Source: Moniliophthora roreri
Taxonomy: Eukaryota > Basidiomycota > Agaricomycetes > Agaricales > Marasmiaceae
Assembly (NCBI GenBank): GCA_001466705.2
Contig: LATX02000024.1
Location: forward strand, 310,001 to 374,000
DNA: 64,000 bases
Direction: 5' to 3'
The translations under genes and the position numbers were made by a program. The stretch's first letter is position 1; the number at the start of each line of letters is the position of its first letter. The notes beneath the pieces are model-generated. The model saw only the letters and a program-made list of their open reading frames with translations, made no database searches and was not told where the DNA came from. Shown piece by piece: positions 1 to 11,088 of this stretch.

Positions 1-718
1 TTCCAAGGTCAGAACATGCTGTTATTGTTCCGATCTCCTTTGGCAATGCATGCTCGGTCTTATTTAGGATTTCTTGCACATTAGATATTCTTCATATGTC
101 TCATTGTATCTGTCTGTAGGTAGTGGATGTCCTTCGGAAGTGATTTCTGTCTTTCCGAGCAGGCTTTGTACCTAGTTTGCTTATCACACATTGTTTAGCC
201 ACCAGTGAATTCTTTATTAAGAGATCGCCTGCTTTGATGCTGATCCCTATATTGACTTTGGAGGAGGATCATTCTATGATTGTTCCTGTTCTAAGTTGTC
301 TTTCTGTTTTGATGTCTCCTCTAAGTACCTCTGTACTGTTTGACTGCAGCTTGCACTTTGCAGATGTCATAGAAAAGTAAAGTAGAAGTTAAAATCCCAT
401 TGATAGCACTTTTGAGAGCTTGGTTAACTAGCCAATGTGTTCATTGGGCCATAGTTAGATTCCCTACAGGTTTCAGGAGTGATCTGCTTTGGATCTGATA
501 CTTAGATAGGTTAGAAAGTACAGCTTAGACACCTCTGTATAGCGTATCATATAGCTCTTCATACTTTCTAAGGTACCACCACTTCTCTAAGGCAATGACT
601 AGCAGACTGGGCTCACTCTAGTCCTTATTACCCATTATCTCGTGTCATATTAAAGTGTTCCAATTCAGAAATAGTGTAAAATGAATAAAAGTGGGTCTTT
701 TCTAGGTTCGACATATTA
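1..718 (-). repeat. R1 repeat, copy truncated by window edge
   Basis: Shares its full length with the R1 copies at 1,434-2,500 and 8,380-10,130 and ends in the family terminus GACATATTA. R1 is about 1.75 kb in full copies. I assign its sense strand from the TATATAAGG and downstream AATAAA, which both lie on the strand opposite to this copy's window strand. The short reading frames in it have no ATG start and I do not call them genes. Confidence 0.85.
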
Positions 719-845
719 TTGGCTCAGTGGCTCTGGAGCCAAGCTGCCAGGAGCGGCTCCTGTTAACAGCTTGGATTGAGCCATTAGCTGGAGCTGCTCC
801 TGGTTGGCTCTGAGTGGCTAAGCCATGGCTTAGCCATTAAGTTCT
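719..845. repeat. GC-rich AGCTG/GGCTC-rich segment
   Basis: A short segment made of imperfect GGCTC, AGCTG and GAGCC words, directly after an R1 terminus. Similar segments occur at about 23,553-23,630 and 58,040-58,165. It is degenerate, with no clear unit length, and could be a decayed low-complexity repeat or part of a larger transposon. Confidence 0.4.
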
Positions 846-1076
846 CAATCCCCCAATTCAGATCGATTCGAACAAGACTCACAAGGACACATACATCTAT
901 GATCAAGTCCTAAATGTAATTATTGTTCAATGAAATAGTAGTTACATTTTTTGCAAGTACAATTTGATGTCTGTAATGATAATAACAAGAATTGAAACAA
1001 CAGTAAAGAACTAGATAGCATGGTTAGATCATATTCATCAATCCAAAACCACTTCACATACCAATAGCTAGTCCAA

Positions 1077-1431
1077 TCAATGAGGTATAACTGGTGGCCA
1101 CCCAAAAGTCTCAAAGAATGCTTGACAGTAGAACTGAGTGACAGCTGACTCCATTTCCTTCAGCTCAGCATCACTGTGCTCATCAATGGTTGTCTTTAGG
1201 AATTGTAGAGCAGGTATTGACACTGCCTTTGGCCATTGCTTTATAATATTGCACATCTTGAGAATGAACACTGCACGTTCTCAAAGATCTGAAGCTGCTA
1301 AACCATTATGTGCCTTCTCCCAGTCAATTTGCATCAGGTTCCAGATTCCAGAAATTCCCAGAAAACAGTCCTGAACTAATACATCGAAGGAGGTGAGGTT
1401 GTGAACATTGGTCTGGACAGAGCTTCAGCCA
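1077..1431 (-). pseudogene. C-terminal fragment of an unrecognised protein
   Basis: On the reverse strand one frame stays open for about 110 codons, apart from a single TGA, up to the gap N at 1,433 where it is cut. The end of the product reads KEMESAVTQFYCQAFFETFG and then PPVIPH before the stop. Tryptophan spacing and the charged helix look like a real protein, and the lone TGA would be CGA (Arg) before CpG decay. I have a vague impression of a mobile-element-associated agaricomycete protein but cannot name a family. There is no start, because the 5' part lies beyond the gap. DNA from 846 to 1,076 has nothing recognisable. Confidence 0.4.
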
Positions 1432-1433
1432 AN

Positions 1434-2500
1434 AGAGGGGGCAGAGTTACTTGAGTATGTACAAATATCTAGCTGTCCTTATATACAGTCCAAGGAATAT
1501 ATCTACAGAAAATTATAAATATTGTCCAATAATTCAGGAAATGACAAATGAGTGACTGAGATACTAAAGGAGGGATTATTCGGATGTCACGGAGTCTGGC
1601 CACTAGAGTATCTGACCATATCTGTGCAGGTATCTATGCCTCCAGGCATTCTAGACTCTATAATTTGTATTTTCTCTTTTCTAAGTCAGGTATCTATGAG
1701 CAGATGGCTGTATCTGTCCCGTCTTTTGACAGCATTTCTCTTTTCTAGTATCCACACATTGGCAGTGGCCTAGATGCCAAATTTTCCAAGGTCGGAACAT
1801 GCTGTTATGGTTCCAATCTCCTTTGACAATGCACACTCGGTCTTATTTAGGATTTCTTGCACATTAGATATTCTTCATATGTCTCATTGTATCTGTCTGT
1901 AGGTAGTGGATGTCCTTCGGAAATGATTTCTGTCTTTCCAAGCAGGCTTTGTACCTAGTTTGCTTATCACATATTGTTTAGCTGCCAGTGAATTCTTTAT
2001 TAAGAGATTGCCTGCTTTGACTCTGATCCGTATATCGACTTCAGAGGAGGATCATTCTATGATCATTCCTGTTCTAAGTTGTCTTTCTGTTTTGATGTCT
2101 CCTCTAAGTACCTCTGTACTGTTTGACTGCAGCTTGCACTTTGCAGATGTCATAGAAAAGTAAAGTAGAAGTTAAAATCCCATTGATAGCACTTTGAGAG
2201 CTTGGTTAACTAGCCAATGCATTCATTGGGCCATAGTTAGATTCCCTACAGGTTTCGGGAGTGATCTGCTTTGGATCTGATACTTAGATAGGTTAGAAAG
2301 TACAGCTTAGACACCTCTGTATAGTGTATCATATAGCTCTTTGTACTTGCTAAGGTACCACCGCTTCTCTAAGGCAATGACTAGCAGACTGGGCTCACTC
2401 TAGTCCTTATTACCCGTTATCTTGTGTCATATTAAAGTGTTCTGATTCAGAAATAGTGTAAAATGAATAAAAGTGGGTCTTTTCTAGGTTTGACATATTA
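1434..2500 (-). repeat. R1 repeat, 5'-truncated at a gap
   Basis: Follows the R1 consensus from the first base after the N at 1,433 to the terminal GACATATTA. Its right end abuts the gag of the chromodomain Gypsy element, so R1 probably inserted into that element and separated it from its missing 5' end. Confidence 0.85.
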
Positions 2501-2501
2501 C

Positions 2502-3277
2502 TGGGGCCCAAAGCTCTTTGGACCGAGAACTACACTGCATTCATAAACGAACTCTGGGTCAACTTCAGACCTCGTAACTTGCGAGCTGAAGCAGAGGATA
2601 CTCTCAACAACCTCCAGATGTGTGATGCAGATCACATCCACACCTACGATCTCAAGTTCCAGGACACTATGGTTGAACTGGATTGGGGCAAGAACACCTT
2701 CTCTTACCAGTACTACTGGGGTCTTCCCAACTGCATCAAGGATGAGATGTCTCATGTCGGCTGACCCAATTCTTTCCACATGCTCTGAGATCTCACCCGT
2801 TTGATTGATGACCGGTATTGGTCTTGACAGGCTGAGAAAGCTTGCACATCAGGATCTGCCCAGTCTTCAGGTCCAAAGTCTGGCACCAGTTCTGGTTCCG
2901 GGGGCAAGGATAGCAAGGGTTCGTCTTTGAGCAGGAACTCAGGTTCCAACTCCAACTCAGGCAATTCCAAGTCCTTGGACCAGGGCTCTTCCTCTTCCTC
3001 TTTCACCACTAAGTCAAAGTCCAGTTCAGGGAACCAGTCCAAATCACTACCCTCTTGGCTTGAAGGCAAGCTCAAGAATGGGAAACTGATGGATGAAGAA
3101 TGCAAGCACCGACAGGAGAACGGCCTTTGCATGTTCTGCAGTGACAAGCATGACATCAACAACTGTGCAAAGAAGAAGGCCCACAACACGAAAGATAAAG
3201 CATCTGGACACACTGCCTCTGTTGACGAAGCACCCTCAGCTGACAAAGCCAGTGGGTCTGCTGAGTCAAAAAACTAG
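2502..3277 (+). pseudogene. Gag of chromovirus, N-terminally truncated
   Basis: The frame holds a capsid-like part (ALWTENYTAFINELWVNF and on) and TGA interruptions at about 2,762-2,830. A Ser/Gly/Asn-rich linker follows at 2,880-3,050, then a zinc-knuckle-like motif [13 protein letters not shown] at 3,128-3,166. The spacing there is C-x2-C-x3-H-x4-C, one residue short of the usual knuckle. Gag would package element RNA into cytoplasmic virus-like particles. The product ends with a Lys/Ser-rich tail and a stop at 3,277. The start is missing, as the frame enters from the R1 junction. Confidence 0.8.
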
Positions 3278-3289
3278 ACTGCAGCTCCG

Positions 3290-3835
3290 ATACCTCAACA
3301 CCGGATCAGAGTTGCGTTGACCCTTCTGGTGTTATCCATGAGGTCACACTCAATGCATCCGCTCTTTCCAGTCATTCCCTATGTATCCCTCTTTCCTCCA
3401 CCTACTCTATCAATGAACTTATAGAGAATGATTCCCCTGATGGTCTTTCTTCTCCTTTCCAAGCCTTACTTTTACATTTTCTTGCTCTTGTTGATTCCAG
3501 TTCTTCTCATTGTTTTATAGACTCCGACTTCATATGAATAAACTGCATTCCCACCAAAATGATTCCTCCTGTGCAACTCAAACTCCTAGACAGTTCAAAT
3601 GGTATGCTTATTACTGAAATGGTCACTCTTCCAATCCGTTTCAGCCACGGAGAAACTTTCCATCTGGATTTCTATGTCACCTGACTAGATTCAGAGTGCA
3701 ATCTAGTGCTAGAATACAACTGGCTCACCTGCTACAATCCATTGATTGACTGGGCTGAGGGCAGTATTACATTCCAGCACCTCAACACATCCTCTTCTTC
3801 CTCCACAGCTCTGTGACCTGCATCAGCTGAGTCTG
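3290..3835 (+). pseudogene. Aspartic protease region of chromovirus
   Basis: Around 3,489 the frame reads LVDSSSSHCFID, matching the LVDSGSSHCF protease signature of fungal chromoviruses, but the active-site Gly of D-S-G has become Ser. Downstream, residues [18 protein letters not shown] (about 3,698-3,755) correspond to the conserved end of the protease fold. Stops interrupt the frame, including a TGA at 3,682-3,684. The enzyme would cut the Gag-Pol polyprotein; this copy cannot make a working one. Confidence 0.75.
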
Positions 3836-3840
3836 ACACC

Positions 3841-5660
3841 TTGTCGGATGCTATGCCACCCTCTATTTTGCCTAAACCTCATATGATGCTCCCCTTGCCT
3901 ACTAGGAAGCCACATAAGCCCTCCTGGCCATACGAACTGATCTACTCCTTACCCGAAACTTGTGCTGCAGAAGCACCCATCTCCATCATTTCCGCTGCCG
4001 CATTCCTTCGCACCTGTAATGAGCCTGGTGCACAGCAATTCACTCTCTATGCTACAGACCCGAGCACAGAGTCTTCTGGTAAGGCTGGTGACATTGAGCC
4101 AATTGATATGTCCACTGTCCCTAACCCCTATCACAAGCTTGCATCTGTTTTCGATGAAGATCTTTCCTGGAAGCTTGCCGACCACTGAGAGTTTGATCTG
4201 AAGATTGAACTTGAGGAAGGAGCTCAGCCACCTCTCAGCCGAGTTTACCCTCTCTCAGGCAATGAGCTGGCAGCTTTTCGGGAATTCCTAGATGACAATC
4301 TTTGCAGTGGATTCATCACCTCCTCAGGCTCTTTCTTCAGAGCACCGGTACTCTTTGTCAAGAAGAAATCTGGAGCCCTACACCTGTGTGTGGATTTTTG
4401 AGGTCTTAACAAGATCACCAAGAAGGATCACTATCTCTTCCCCTCATTTCCAACCTTCTCGATGCCCCGAGTAAGGCTGAAGTCTATACCAAGCTCGATC
4501 TTTGCCATGCATACCATCTCATATGGATTGCTGAAGGTGATGAGTGGAAGACTGCATTCTGGACCCAATATGGCTCTTATCAATGGAACATCATCCCTGA
4601 AGGACTCACCAATGCTCCTCCTGCTTTCCAGCACTTCGTCAACTCCATCTTCGCTGATCTCTTGGACATCTGTGTTGTCGTCTACCTCGATGACATTCTC
4701 ATCTATTCTGAGAACATGGACGATCATGAGAAGCATGTTAAGGAAGTCCTCCAGTGATTGAAAAAGCACGGCCTATACTGTAATCTGAAGAAGTGCAAGT
4801 TCCACATATCCGAATGCAAATTCCTCGGCTTCATACTCTCACCCGACGGCTTCCACATGGCTGAAGATAAGGTCTGAGCTATTGCTGACTGGCCCATTCT
4901 CTGAAAGATCAAAGACATCCAATCCTTCCTAGGTTTCTGCAACTTCTACCACCAGTTCATCTATGGCTACTCTGACATCACTATCCCTCTCACTCGACTC
5001 ACTAGGAAGGACGTCTGATGGAACTGGGGACCCAAGGCTCAGAAAGTGTTCGAAGACCTTAAGGAAGCATTCACCTGAGCACTGGTACTGACTCACTGGG
5101 AACCCAATTGCCCAATCATGATTGAAACTGATGCATCCGACTATGCTATCGCCGCCATTCCTTCCATCACCCTTTCCAACGGTGAACTTCACCCCATCGC
5201 TTTCCTCTCTCGAACCCTTACCGGAGCCGAACTCAACTATGACATGCACAACAAAGAATTGCTTGCTATCTTCAAAGCATTCAAGTTGTGGCATCACTAC
5301 CTTGAAGGTGCTGCTAACCCGATCAATGTTGTCACTGACCACAAGAACTTGGAATATTTTTCCACTACTAAGATTCTAACCCGACAACAAGTCCGATGGT
5401 CAGAATACTTATCTGCCTTCAACATGGTAATCCGTTTTTGGCCAGGAAGGTTAGATGCCAAGCCTGATGCTCTGACTAGATGTTGGGATGTCTACTCTAA
5501 AGAGGGGGATACCGGCTATGCATCAGTCAATCCACAGAATCTTCAGCCGATCTTCACCGAAGAACAACTCATCTCCTCACTTTGGGCAACCTACTTAGAG
5601 GAACCTGTTCTCCAAGCAAGTGTTCTCATGGACATCAAGAAACTTCATTCCAACATCTGA
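3841..5660 (+). pseudogene. Reverse transcriptase and RNase H of chromovirus
   Basis: A linker from 3,841 leads into the RT (about 4,190-4,950), with VYPLSGNELAAFREFLDDN, then VKKKSGALHLCVDF and GLNKITKKD, then the active-site motif [11 protein letters not shown] near 4,677-4,710, intact. RNase H follows from 5,118 (MIETDASDYAIAAI, with a catalytic Asp, then FLSRTLTGAELNYD and NVVTDHKNLEYF). Stops are TGA at 4,186, 4,399, 4,755, 4,875, 4,902, 5,016, 5,076 and 5,658, each where Arg is usual. A frameshift lies near 4,430. The RT copies element RNA into DNA and RNase H removes the template. Confidence 0.9.
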
Positions 5661-7090
5661 ACCACTCTTCCCTCTGACCCTGAAGCCATTGCAGGCATGC
5701 AATATGTGCAAAAAGGTCACAACCGATGGACAATTGATGACTCTGGTCTCCTCCAACTAGACGACAGGATCTTTGTACCCTTGGCCGACAACCTCCACCT
5801 ACAAGTCTGCAAGCACCATCACAACCACATTCTTGCTGGTCACTTTGGCCAGAATCATATGCTAGCAATCATTTGGCATTCGTATACCTGGCCTTGGATC
5901 CGGGATTTCGTCAAGGATTATGTTAGGTCATGCACTGACTGTGGCAGGAACAAGTCTTGTCAACATTGGCCATATGGAATGCTCAAGCCCTTACCTGTTC
6001 CAACCTGACCTTGGGATTCCATCTCTCTCAACTTCATTGAACAGCTCCCCGATTCCAATGGTCACACATCTATCCTTGTCATCATTGATCATGTGTCCAA
6101 ACAGGCCATCTTCATCCCTCTTCCCAAAAAAATCACCTCTGAAACTCTCACATGACTTTTTGTTATCCATGTTTTCTCTAAACATGGCGTTCTGAACCAT
6201 GTTACCTCCAACTGCAGATCTGAATTCATTTCGTCCTTCAGCTGAAGCCTTGGACAAGCCCTGAACATGATGTTACACTTCACCTCCAGTTACCACCCCA
6301 AAGCCGATGGACAGACCAAACAAGCAAATCAGACATTGAAACAGTATCTTTGGATGTACTGCACTTACCAGCAGGACAACTGGGATGTCTTGTTACCCCT
6401 TGTGGAGTTTGCTTACAACAATGCTCCTAACACTTCCACAGGTATCTCTCCTTTCTTCACCAATAAGGGATACCACCCGAACATCACAGTACACCTGGAA
6501 TACCATCTTGCATCTCAGAAAGCTCGCAACTATGTCAGCAACCTTGACAATGTACATCAGTTCTTACATGACGAGATCAAGGCTGCCCAGGAAGCTTACA
6601 AAACTATGGCCAACAACCGACAAAAACCCGCACCCGACTTCCAAGTTGGCCAGCAAGTCTACATTCTAGCCAAGCACATTAAAACAACTCGGCTGATGAA
6701 GAAGCTTTTGGAAAAGTACTTAGGTCCATATACAATTGTCGCTCAACCCAGCTCCAATGCCTTCACCATCCAACTTTCTGACTACCTCTCCAGTATACAC
6801 TCTGTCTTCCATGTATCCCAACTTGAACCCTTTCACCCTTCCGAAATACCTAACTGCACTGAACCACCACTACCTCCAGTTGAGATCAATGATGAAGGTG
6901 AACCTCATTACGAGATATCCGAGATCTTAGACTCAGTTGGATCGGTGGTGTAAGTGTCAGTTATGGTACCTCATGAAATGGGCCAGCTATGAAGGTACGG
7001 ATGAAGAAATTCAATAGGTTTTGGCCAAGAATTTAGACCCAGGTGAAGCACTTGACGATTTCCACTCCAATCCCTCAACCTGACATAAAC
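5661..7090 (+). pseudogene. Integrase and chromodomain of chromovirus
   Basis: An HHCC zinc domain lies at 5,817-5,960 (HHNHILAGHFGQNHM and CTDCGRNK). The catalytic core follows, but the second Asp of the D-D-E triad is Asn at 6,209-6,211 (SNCRSEF where SDRGSEF is typical). The catalytic Glu in the DGQTERVNQ-type motif is Lys (DGQTKQANQ, about 6,310). TGA stops sit at 6,006, 6,153 and 6,243. After the GPY/F-like region (LGPYTIVAQPSSNAF) a shifted frame carries a chromodomain (KWASYEGTDEEIQ, about 6,985-7,020), which in chromoviruses steers insertion toward marked chromatin. Integration would not be possible with this enzyme. Confidence 0.88.
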
Positions 7091-7305
7091 CCAGTCCTCT
7101 CAATAAACACAAGGCTGCCCTTGCACACTAGTCAGTGCTTCGGCCGACTAACCTTTGAGTTTTCTTCCTTGCATCACACTTCTTGACTCAGTGCACATAA
7201 CTAATTATTCTTATTTACTTTTTACCAAGATAATTTCTCGTACGATATTTCTACTGTTTGTCCATGTCTGTGTGTGTGTCCAAGAAACAAGTATTCGGCC
7301 AGCCA

Positions 7306-8379
7306 CTACTTCTCTTCTTCCTCCTCTTCGTCAACAACCTCCTCCTCACCTGACCCATCCTCTTCTACTGCCTTTCCTTTTCCCTTGTTGACCTTTGGTC
7401 CCTCCTCCTCCTCATCCGATGGTGCAATTTCGTAGATGTCCAGCACCTGTGCCAAACGTCGTGTCTGACTCTCCGCCTTCTTCTCCAATGCCTCAACTCA
7501 GCTGGACAACTCATTCAAATGGTCACTCATCTCCTCTCTCTCATCTGCTTAACTTCCAGCAGAATGAGTCGGCTGAGTTCCGCAGGGTCCTCCTCTCCAA
7601 TAAAGTCTGCATCTGAGTCCTCGATGAAGGGCCTACTCTTTGGGAAACCAGGAGCCTTCTCCTTCTTCTTCTTTAAGGGTCCAGCCACACTCTTGGAAGA
7701 TCCTACAGCCATGGAGACAAAGCTACACTTCACTTTGGAAGTGTGGCATGCCGAACATGCACCAATCAGCCTGCCTTGGCCACTGGCAGTCTCCACCTGA
7801 TGTTTGCATGCCCTACCACAAGCCATGCAGCCTTCACACTCTATCACCAAGTCAGTCCGGCCGAGACATGGAAGTTCATATGACAACTTACCTTTGCCCT
7901 CCTGCACCTCCATCCAAACACCAGTGTCAGCCTCTGTCTCTTCCTTGGCTCTTGGATGCTTACGATGAGTTACAGGCAAAGTTGACTCACATGGCTGTTT
8001 GCTGGAGTCACCTAACAAAGGCAACTCAATGTAGTCCAATTGATAGGTGACCGCTGCCTTACTCTTATGTCTGCCGCCTGACCATGTCGTATGAGGAGAC
8101 TCCTTGACTGCTGTGCTTGTACTTCCTCACATGGTCGCAGAAGATGCTGCATGGGTTGCCACTCGACGTTGCTCCTCCTCCTCTTTCTCCTTCTCGGCCT
8201 TCTCTCTCGCAGCCCTCTCTGCACGCTCCCATTCTTCAGCTTCCTGCTGTTCTTGCAGCCGCTCCTTGATCTGCCTATTTTCAATCTGCTTGTAAGCGGA
8301 CTGAAAACGCTTCCAGTCTGACAACTGCTCCTCCTGTGCAGTCAACACCACCTCCGACTCGGCCAAAATTCGAGCCTGT
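7306..8379 (-). pseudogene. Coiled-coil protein with Cys cluster, antisense behind the Gypsy element
   Basis: Reverse-strand frames join into a protein of roughly 350 residues. It has an N-terminal charged coiled coil (Glu/Arg/Lys heptads, 8,127-8,366). A central Cys cluster follows at about 7,745-7,850 (CEGCMACGRACKH, then ACSACHTSKVKCSF). The C-terminal tail is acidic (7,306-7,400). The cluster recalls C-x2-C zinc-cluster DNA-binding modules of fungal regulators, but the Zn6Cys2 spacing is not met. Open reading continues upstream to the R1 insertion at 8,380, so R1 cut its N-terminus. Stops and frame shifts break it. Such genes sit next to Gypsy elements in other mushrooms as far as I recall; that is inference. 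DNA from 7,091 to 7,305 holds a CT-rich stretch and nothing else recognised. Confidence 0.5.
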
Positions 8380-10130
8380 TAATTTGTCTAAGATAAGACT
8401 AGTGGAAAACTACCCAAAAGATAACCTCCAAAAGTCTAACTCAGTTTGTTGTGCAAGTGTGGATTGATGTGATCAGAGTTACTGCACTTAGAATGCCAAC
8501 AAAACTCTTAGCTAAGTTGTTACCCTCTTATTGAAGTGTTCTACTTCAAAGTGTTCACCTCCAAAGGAGTATAGATGGGTTTAAAATGGGTTTATTGGGC
8601 AGACACACACACAAACACAAAGAACACAGTGCACAAAGCACAAACACAAGAGCTACAGTCCCATACAAAGACTCAATAGCTGATATAGTCTGACCCTACA
8701 GAGTTCAAGACTTCTTCAAGATAACTACAGCACACAGTGTACTGGAAAAGGTCCTAGACCAATTTCTACAAAGAGTTCAGTGCAGGCACACCTCTTGCTA
8801 AGACTCTAAGTGTGTCACAACCTGATACACACACAGACCACACTTCAAGTGCCCAAGGCTCCTTCTTGGTGTAAAGTTTCTCTTAGAAAAGTGCTATAAC
8901 ACACTCAAGATGTTACTCTTATCTCTTACGACGCAAGTTCATTATCAGATGTCTATCTCTCTGGAGTCACTCAGGACCAATCTCCAGGGCCTGAAGTGAG
9001 GAAGCAAAACTGGAATGGCACACAAATTTATACACCAAACAAACTCATTATGTATTCACAATCAGAGGGGGCAGAGTTACTTAAGTATATATGGATATCT
9101 AGCTGTCCTTATATACAGTCCAAGGAATATATCTATAGGAAAATATAAATAATGTCTGATAATTCAGGAAATAATAAATGAGTGACCGAAATGCTAAAAG
9201 AGGAAATATTCAGATGTCATGGAGCCTGGCCATTAGGGTATCCGACCATATCTGCATGGGTATCTACATTTCCAGGTGTTCTAGATTCTATAATTTGTAT
9301 TTTCTCTTTTCTAAGTTGGGTATCTATGAGCAGATGGCTGTATCCGTCCCATCTTTTGACAGCATTTCCCTGTTCTAGTATCCACACATCGGCAGAGGCC
9401 TAGATGCCAAAGTTTCCAAGGTCGGAACATGCTGTTATTGTTTCTATCTCCTTTGACAATGCACACTTGGTCTTATTTAGGATTTCTTGTGCATTAGATA
9501 TTCTTCATATGTCTCGTTGTATCTGTCTGTAGGTAGTGGATGTCCTTCAGAAGTGATTTCTGTCTTTCTGAGCGGTCTTTGTACCTAGTTCACTTATTGT
9601 GTATTGTTTAGCCACCGGTGAATTCTTTATTAAGAGATCGCCTGCCTTGACTCTGATCCATATATTGACTTCGGAGGAGGATTGTTCTATGATCGTTCCT
9701 GTTCTAAGTTGTCATTCTGTTTTGATATCTCCTCTAAGTACCTCTGTACTGTTTGACTGCAGGTTGCACTTTGCAGATGTCATAGAAAAGTAAAATAGAA
9801 ATTAAAATCCCATTGATAGCACTTTAAGAGCTTGGTTAACTAGCCAATGTGTTCATTGGGCCCTAGTTAGGTTCCCTACAGGTTTCGGGAGTGATCCATT
9901 CTGGATTTGATACATAGATAAGTCAGAAAGTACAGCTTCAACACCTCTGTATAGCATATCATATAGCTCTTTGTACTTTCCAAGGTCCCATAGCTTCTCT
10001 AAGGCAATGACTAGCAGACTGGGCTCACTCTAGTCCTTATTATCTGTTATCTGGTGTCATATTAAAGTGTTCCAATTCAAAAGTAGTGTAAAATGAATAA
10101 AAGTGGGTCTTTTCTAGGTTCAACATATTA
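8380..10130 (-). repeat. R1 repeat, full copy (1,751 bp)
   Basis: Runs from TAATTTGTCTAA to its inverted counterpart ending in CAACATATTA. No clear target duplication is visible, because the right flank is another, truncated R1. It interrupts the antisense coiled-coil gene on its left. Confidence 0.88.
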
Positions 10131-10683
10131 CCATAATGAACTTGCATCACAAGAGATAAGAGTAACATCTTGAGTGTGTTATAGCACTTTTCTAAGAGAA
10201 ACTTTACACCAAGAAGGAGCCTTGGGCACTTGAAGTGTGGTCTGTGTGTGTATCAGGTTGTGACACACTTAGAGTCTTAGCAAGGGGTGTGCCTGCACTG
10301 AACTCTTTGTAGAAATTGGTCTAGGACCTTTTCCAGTACACTGTGTGCTGTAGTTATCTTGAAGAAGTCTTGAACTCCATAGGGTCAGACTATATCAGCT
10401 ATTGAGTCTTTGTATGGGACTGTAGCTCTTGTGTTTGTGCTTTGTGCACCGTGTTCTTTGTGTTTTGTGTGTGTGTTTGTGATATAAACCCTTTTAAAAC
10501 CATATATACTCCTCTGGAGGTGAACACTTCTATAAGAGAGTAACAACTTAGCTAAGAGTTTTGTTGGCATTCTAAGTGCAGTAACTCTGATCACATCAAT
10601 CCACACTTGCACAACAACCTGTCAATCTGAAAACCTCCAATAGAAAACCCATCAAAAGCACTAGTCTTATCTTAGGCAAATTA
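10131..10683 (+). repeat. R1 repeat, truncated, inverted relative to its neighbour
   Basis: Begins inside the R1 consensus and runs to the terminus CAAATTA at 10,683, in the opposite orientation to the full copy directly to its left. Together they form an inverted pair that could fold back. From 10,684 to 10,912 I see nothing recognisable. Confidence 0.8.
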
Positions 10684-10912
10684 CCGTTGTGCTAAAACTG
10701 GTCATACCTCAAGAGATTGTCCCTTGAAGGGACAAGAGAGTCAGATGACCCAACCATGACAGGAAATGCTGAAGAAGTTGTCAGTGCAAGAAGCCTTCAC
10801 AAAGATCAAGGCTATGGTTTTGGAGCAGGGAGAGGCTGAACAAGAGGAGATCTTTGATCTCATGGGCAAAGAGGGTTTTTAAAAGGGCAGAAGAGGCTGA
10901 TGCTCTTGCCGC

Positions 10913-11087
10913 TAATATGTTGAACCTAGAAAAGACCCACTTTTATTCATTTTTACACTATTTCGGAATTGGAACACTTTAATATAACATGAGATAACAG
11001 GTAATAAGGACTAGAGTGAGCCCAGTCTGCTAGTCATTGCCTTAGAGAAGCTATGGGACCTTGGAAAGTACAAAGAGCTATATGATA
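10913..11087 (+). repeat. R1 repeat, first 175 bp, cut by a gap
   Basis: Starts with the TAATATGT terminus and follows R1 until the N at 11,088. Confidence 0.8.
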
Positions 11088-11088
11088 N

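Larger units (their letters stand above)
2501..7090 (+). mobile_element. Decayed chromodomain Ty3/Gypsy retrotransposon (chromovirus), LTRs not seen
   Basis: Domains run in the Gypsy order gag, protease, RT, RNase H, integrase, chromodomain. The 5' LTR and start of gag are missing where R1 abuts at 2,500, and I see no 3' LTR after the chromodomain. At least ten in-frame stops in the RT-to-integrase part are TGA at positions where the family has Arg. One or more frameshifts also interrupt the RT and the chromodomain junction. The integrase has lost catalytic residues. The element is therefore an old, non-autonomous remnant. Confidence 0.92.

Noticed and set aside
177..380. A 67-codon reading frame repeated in most R1 copies (also 1,960, 9,599, 12,275, 29,507 and 30,010)
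   Set aside because: It starts at TTG, has no ATG context, and differs among copies by transitions without codon bias. It is a by-product of a conserved LTR-like repeat.
2752..3246. Acidic reverse-strand frame (164 codons)
   Set aside because: It is the antisense of the Ser/Lys-rich Gag linker; acidity is simply the complement of that composition.
6953..7305. 3' LTR of the chromovirus
   Set aside because: No matching sequence exists upstream of gag and no TG/CA-bounded repeat could be found.
8380..10130. R1 as a plain cut-and-paste DNA transposon
   Set aside because: Inverted ends would allow it, but ordered TATA and AATAAA signals and lack of any transposase make an LTR-like origin equally or more likely; left open.
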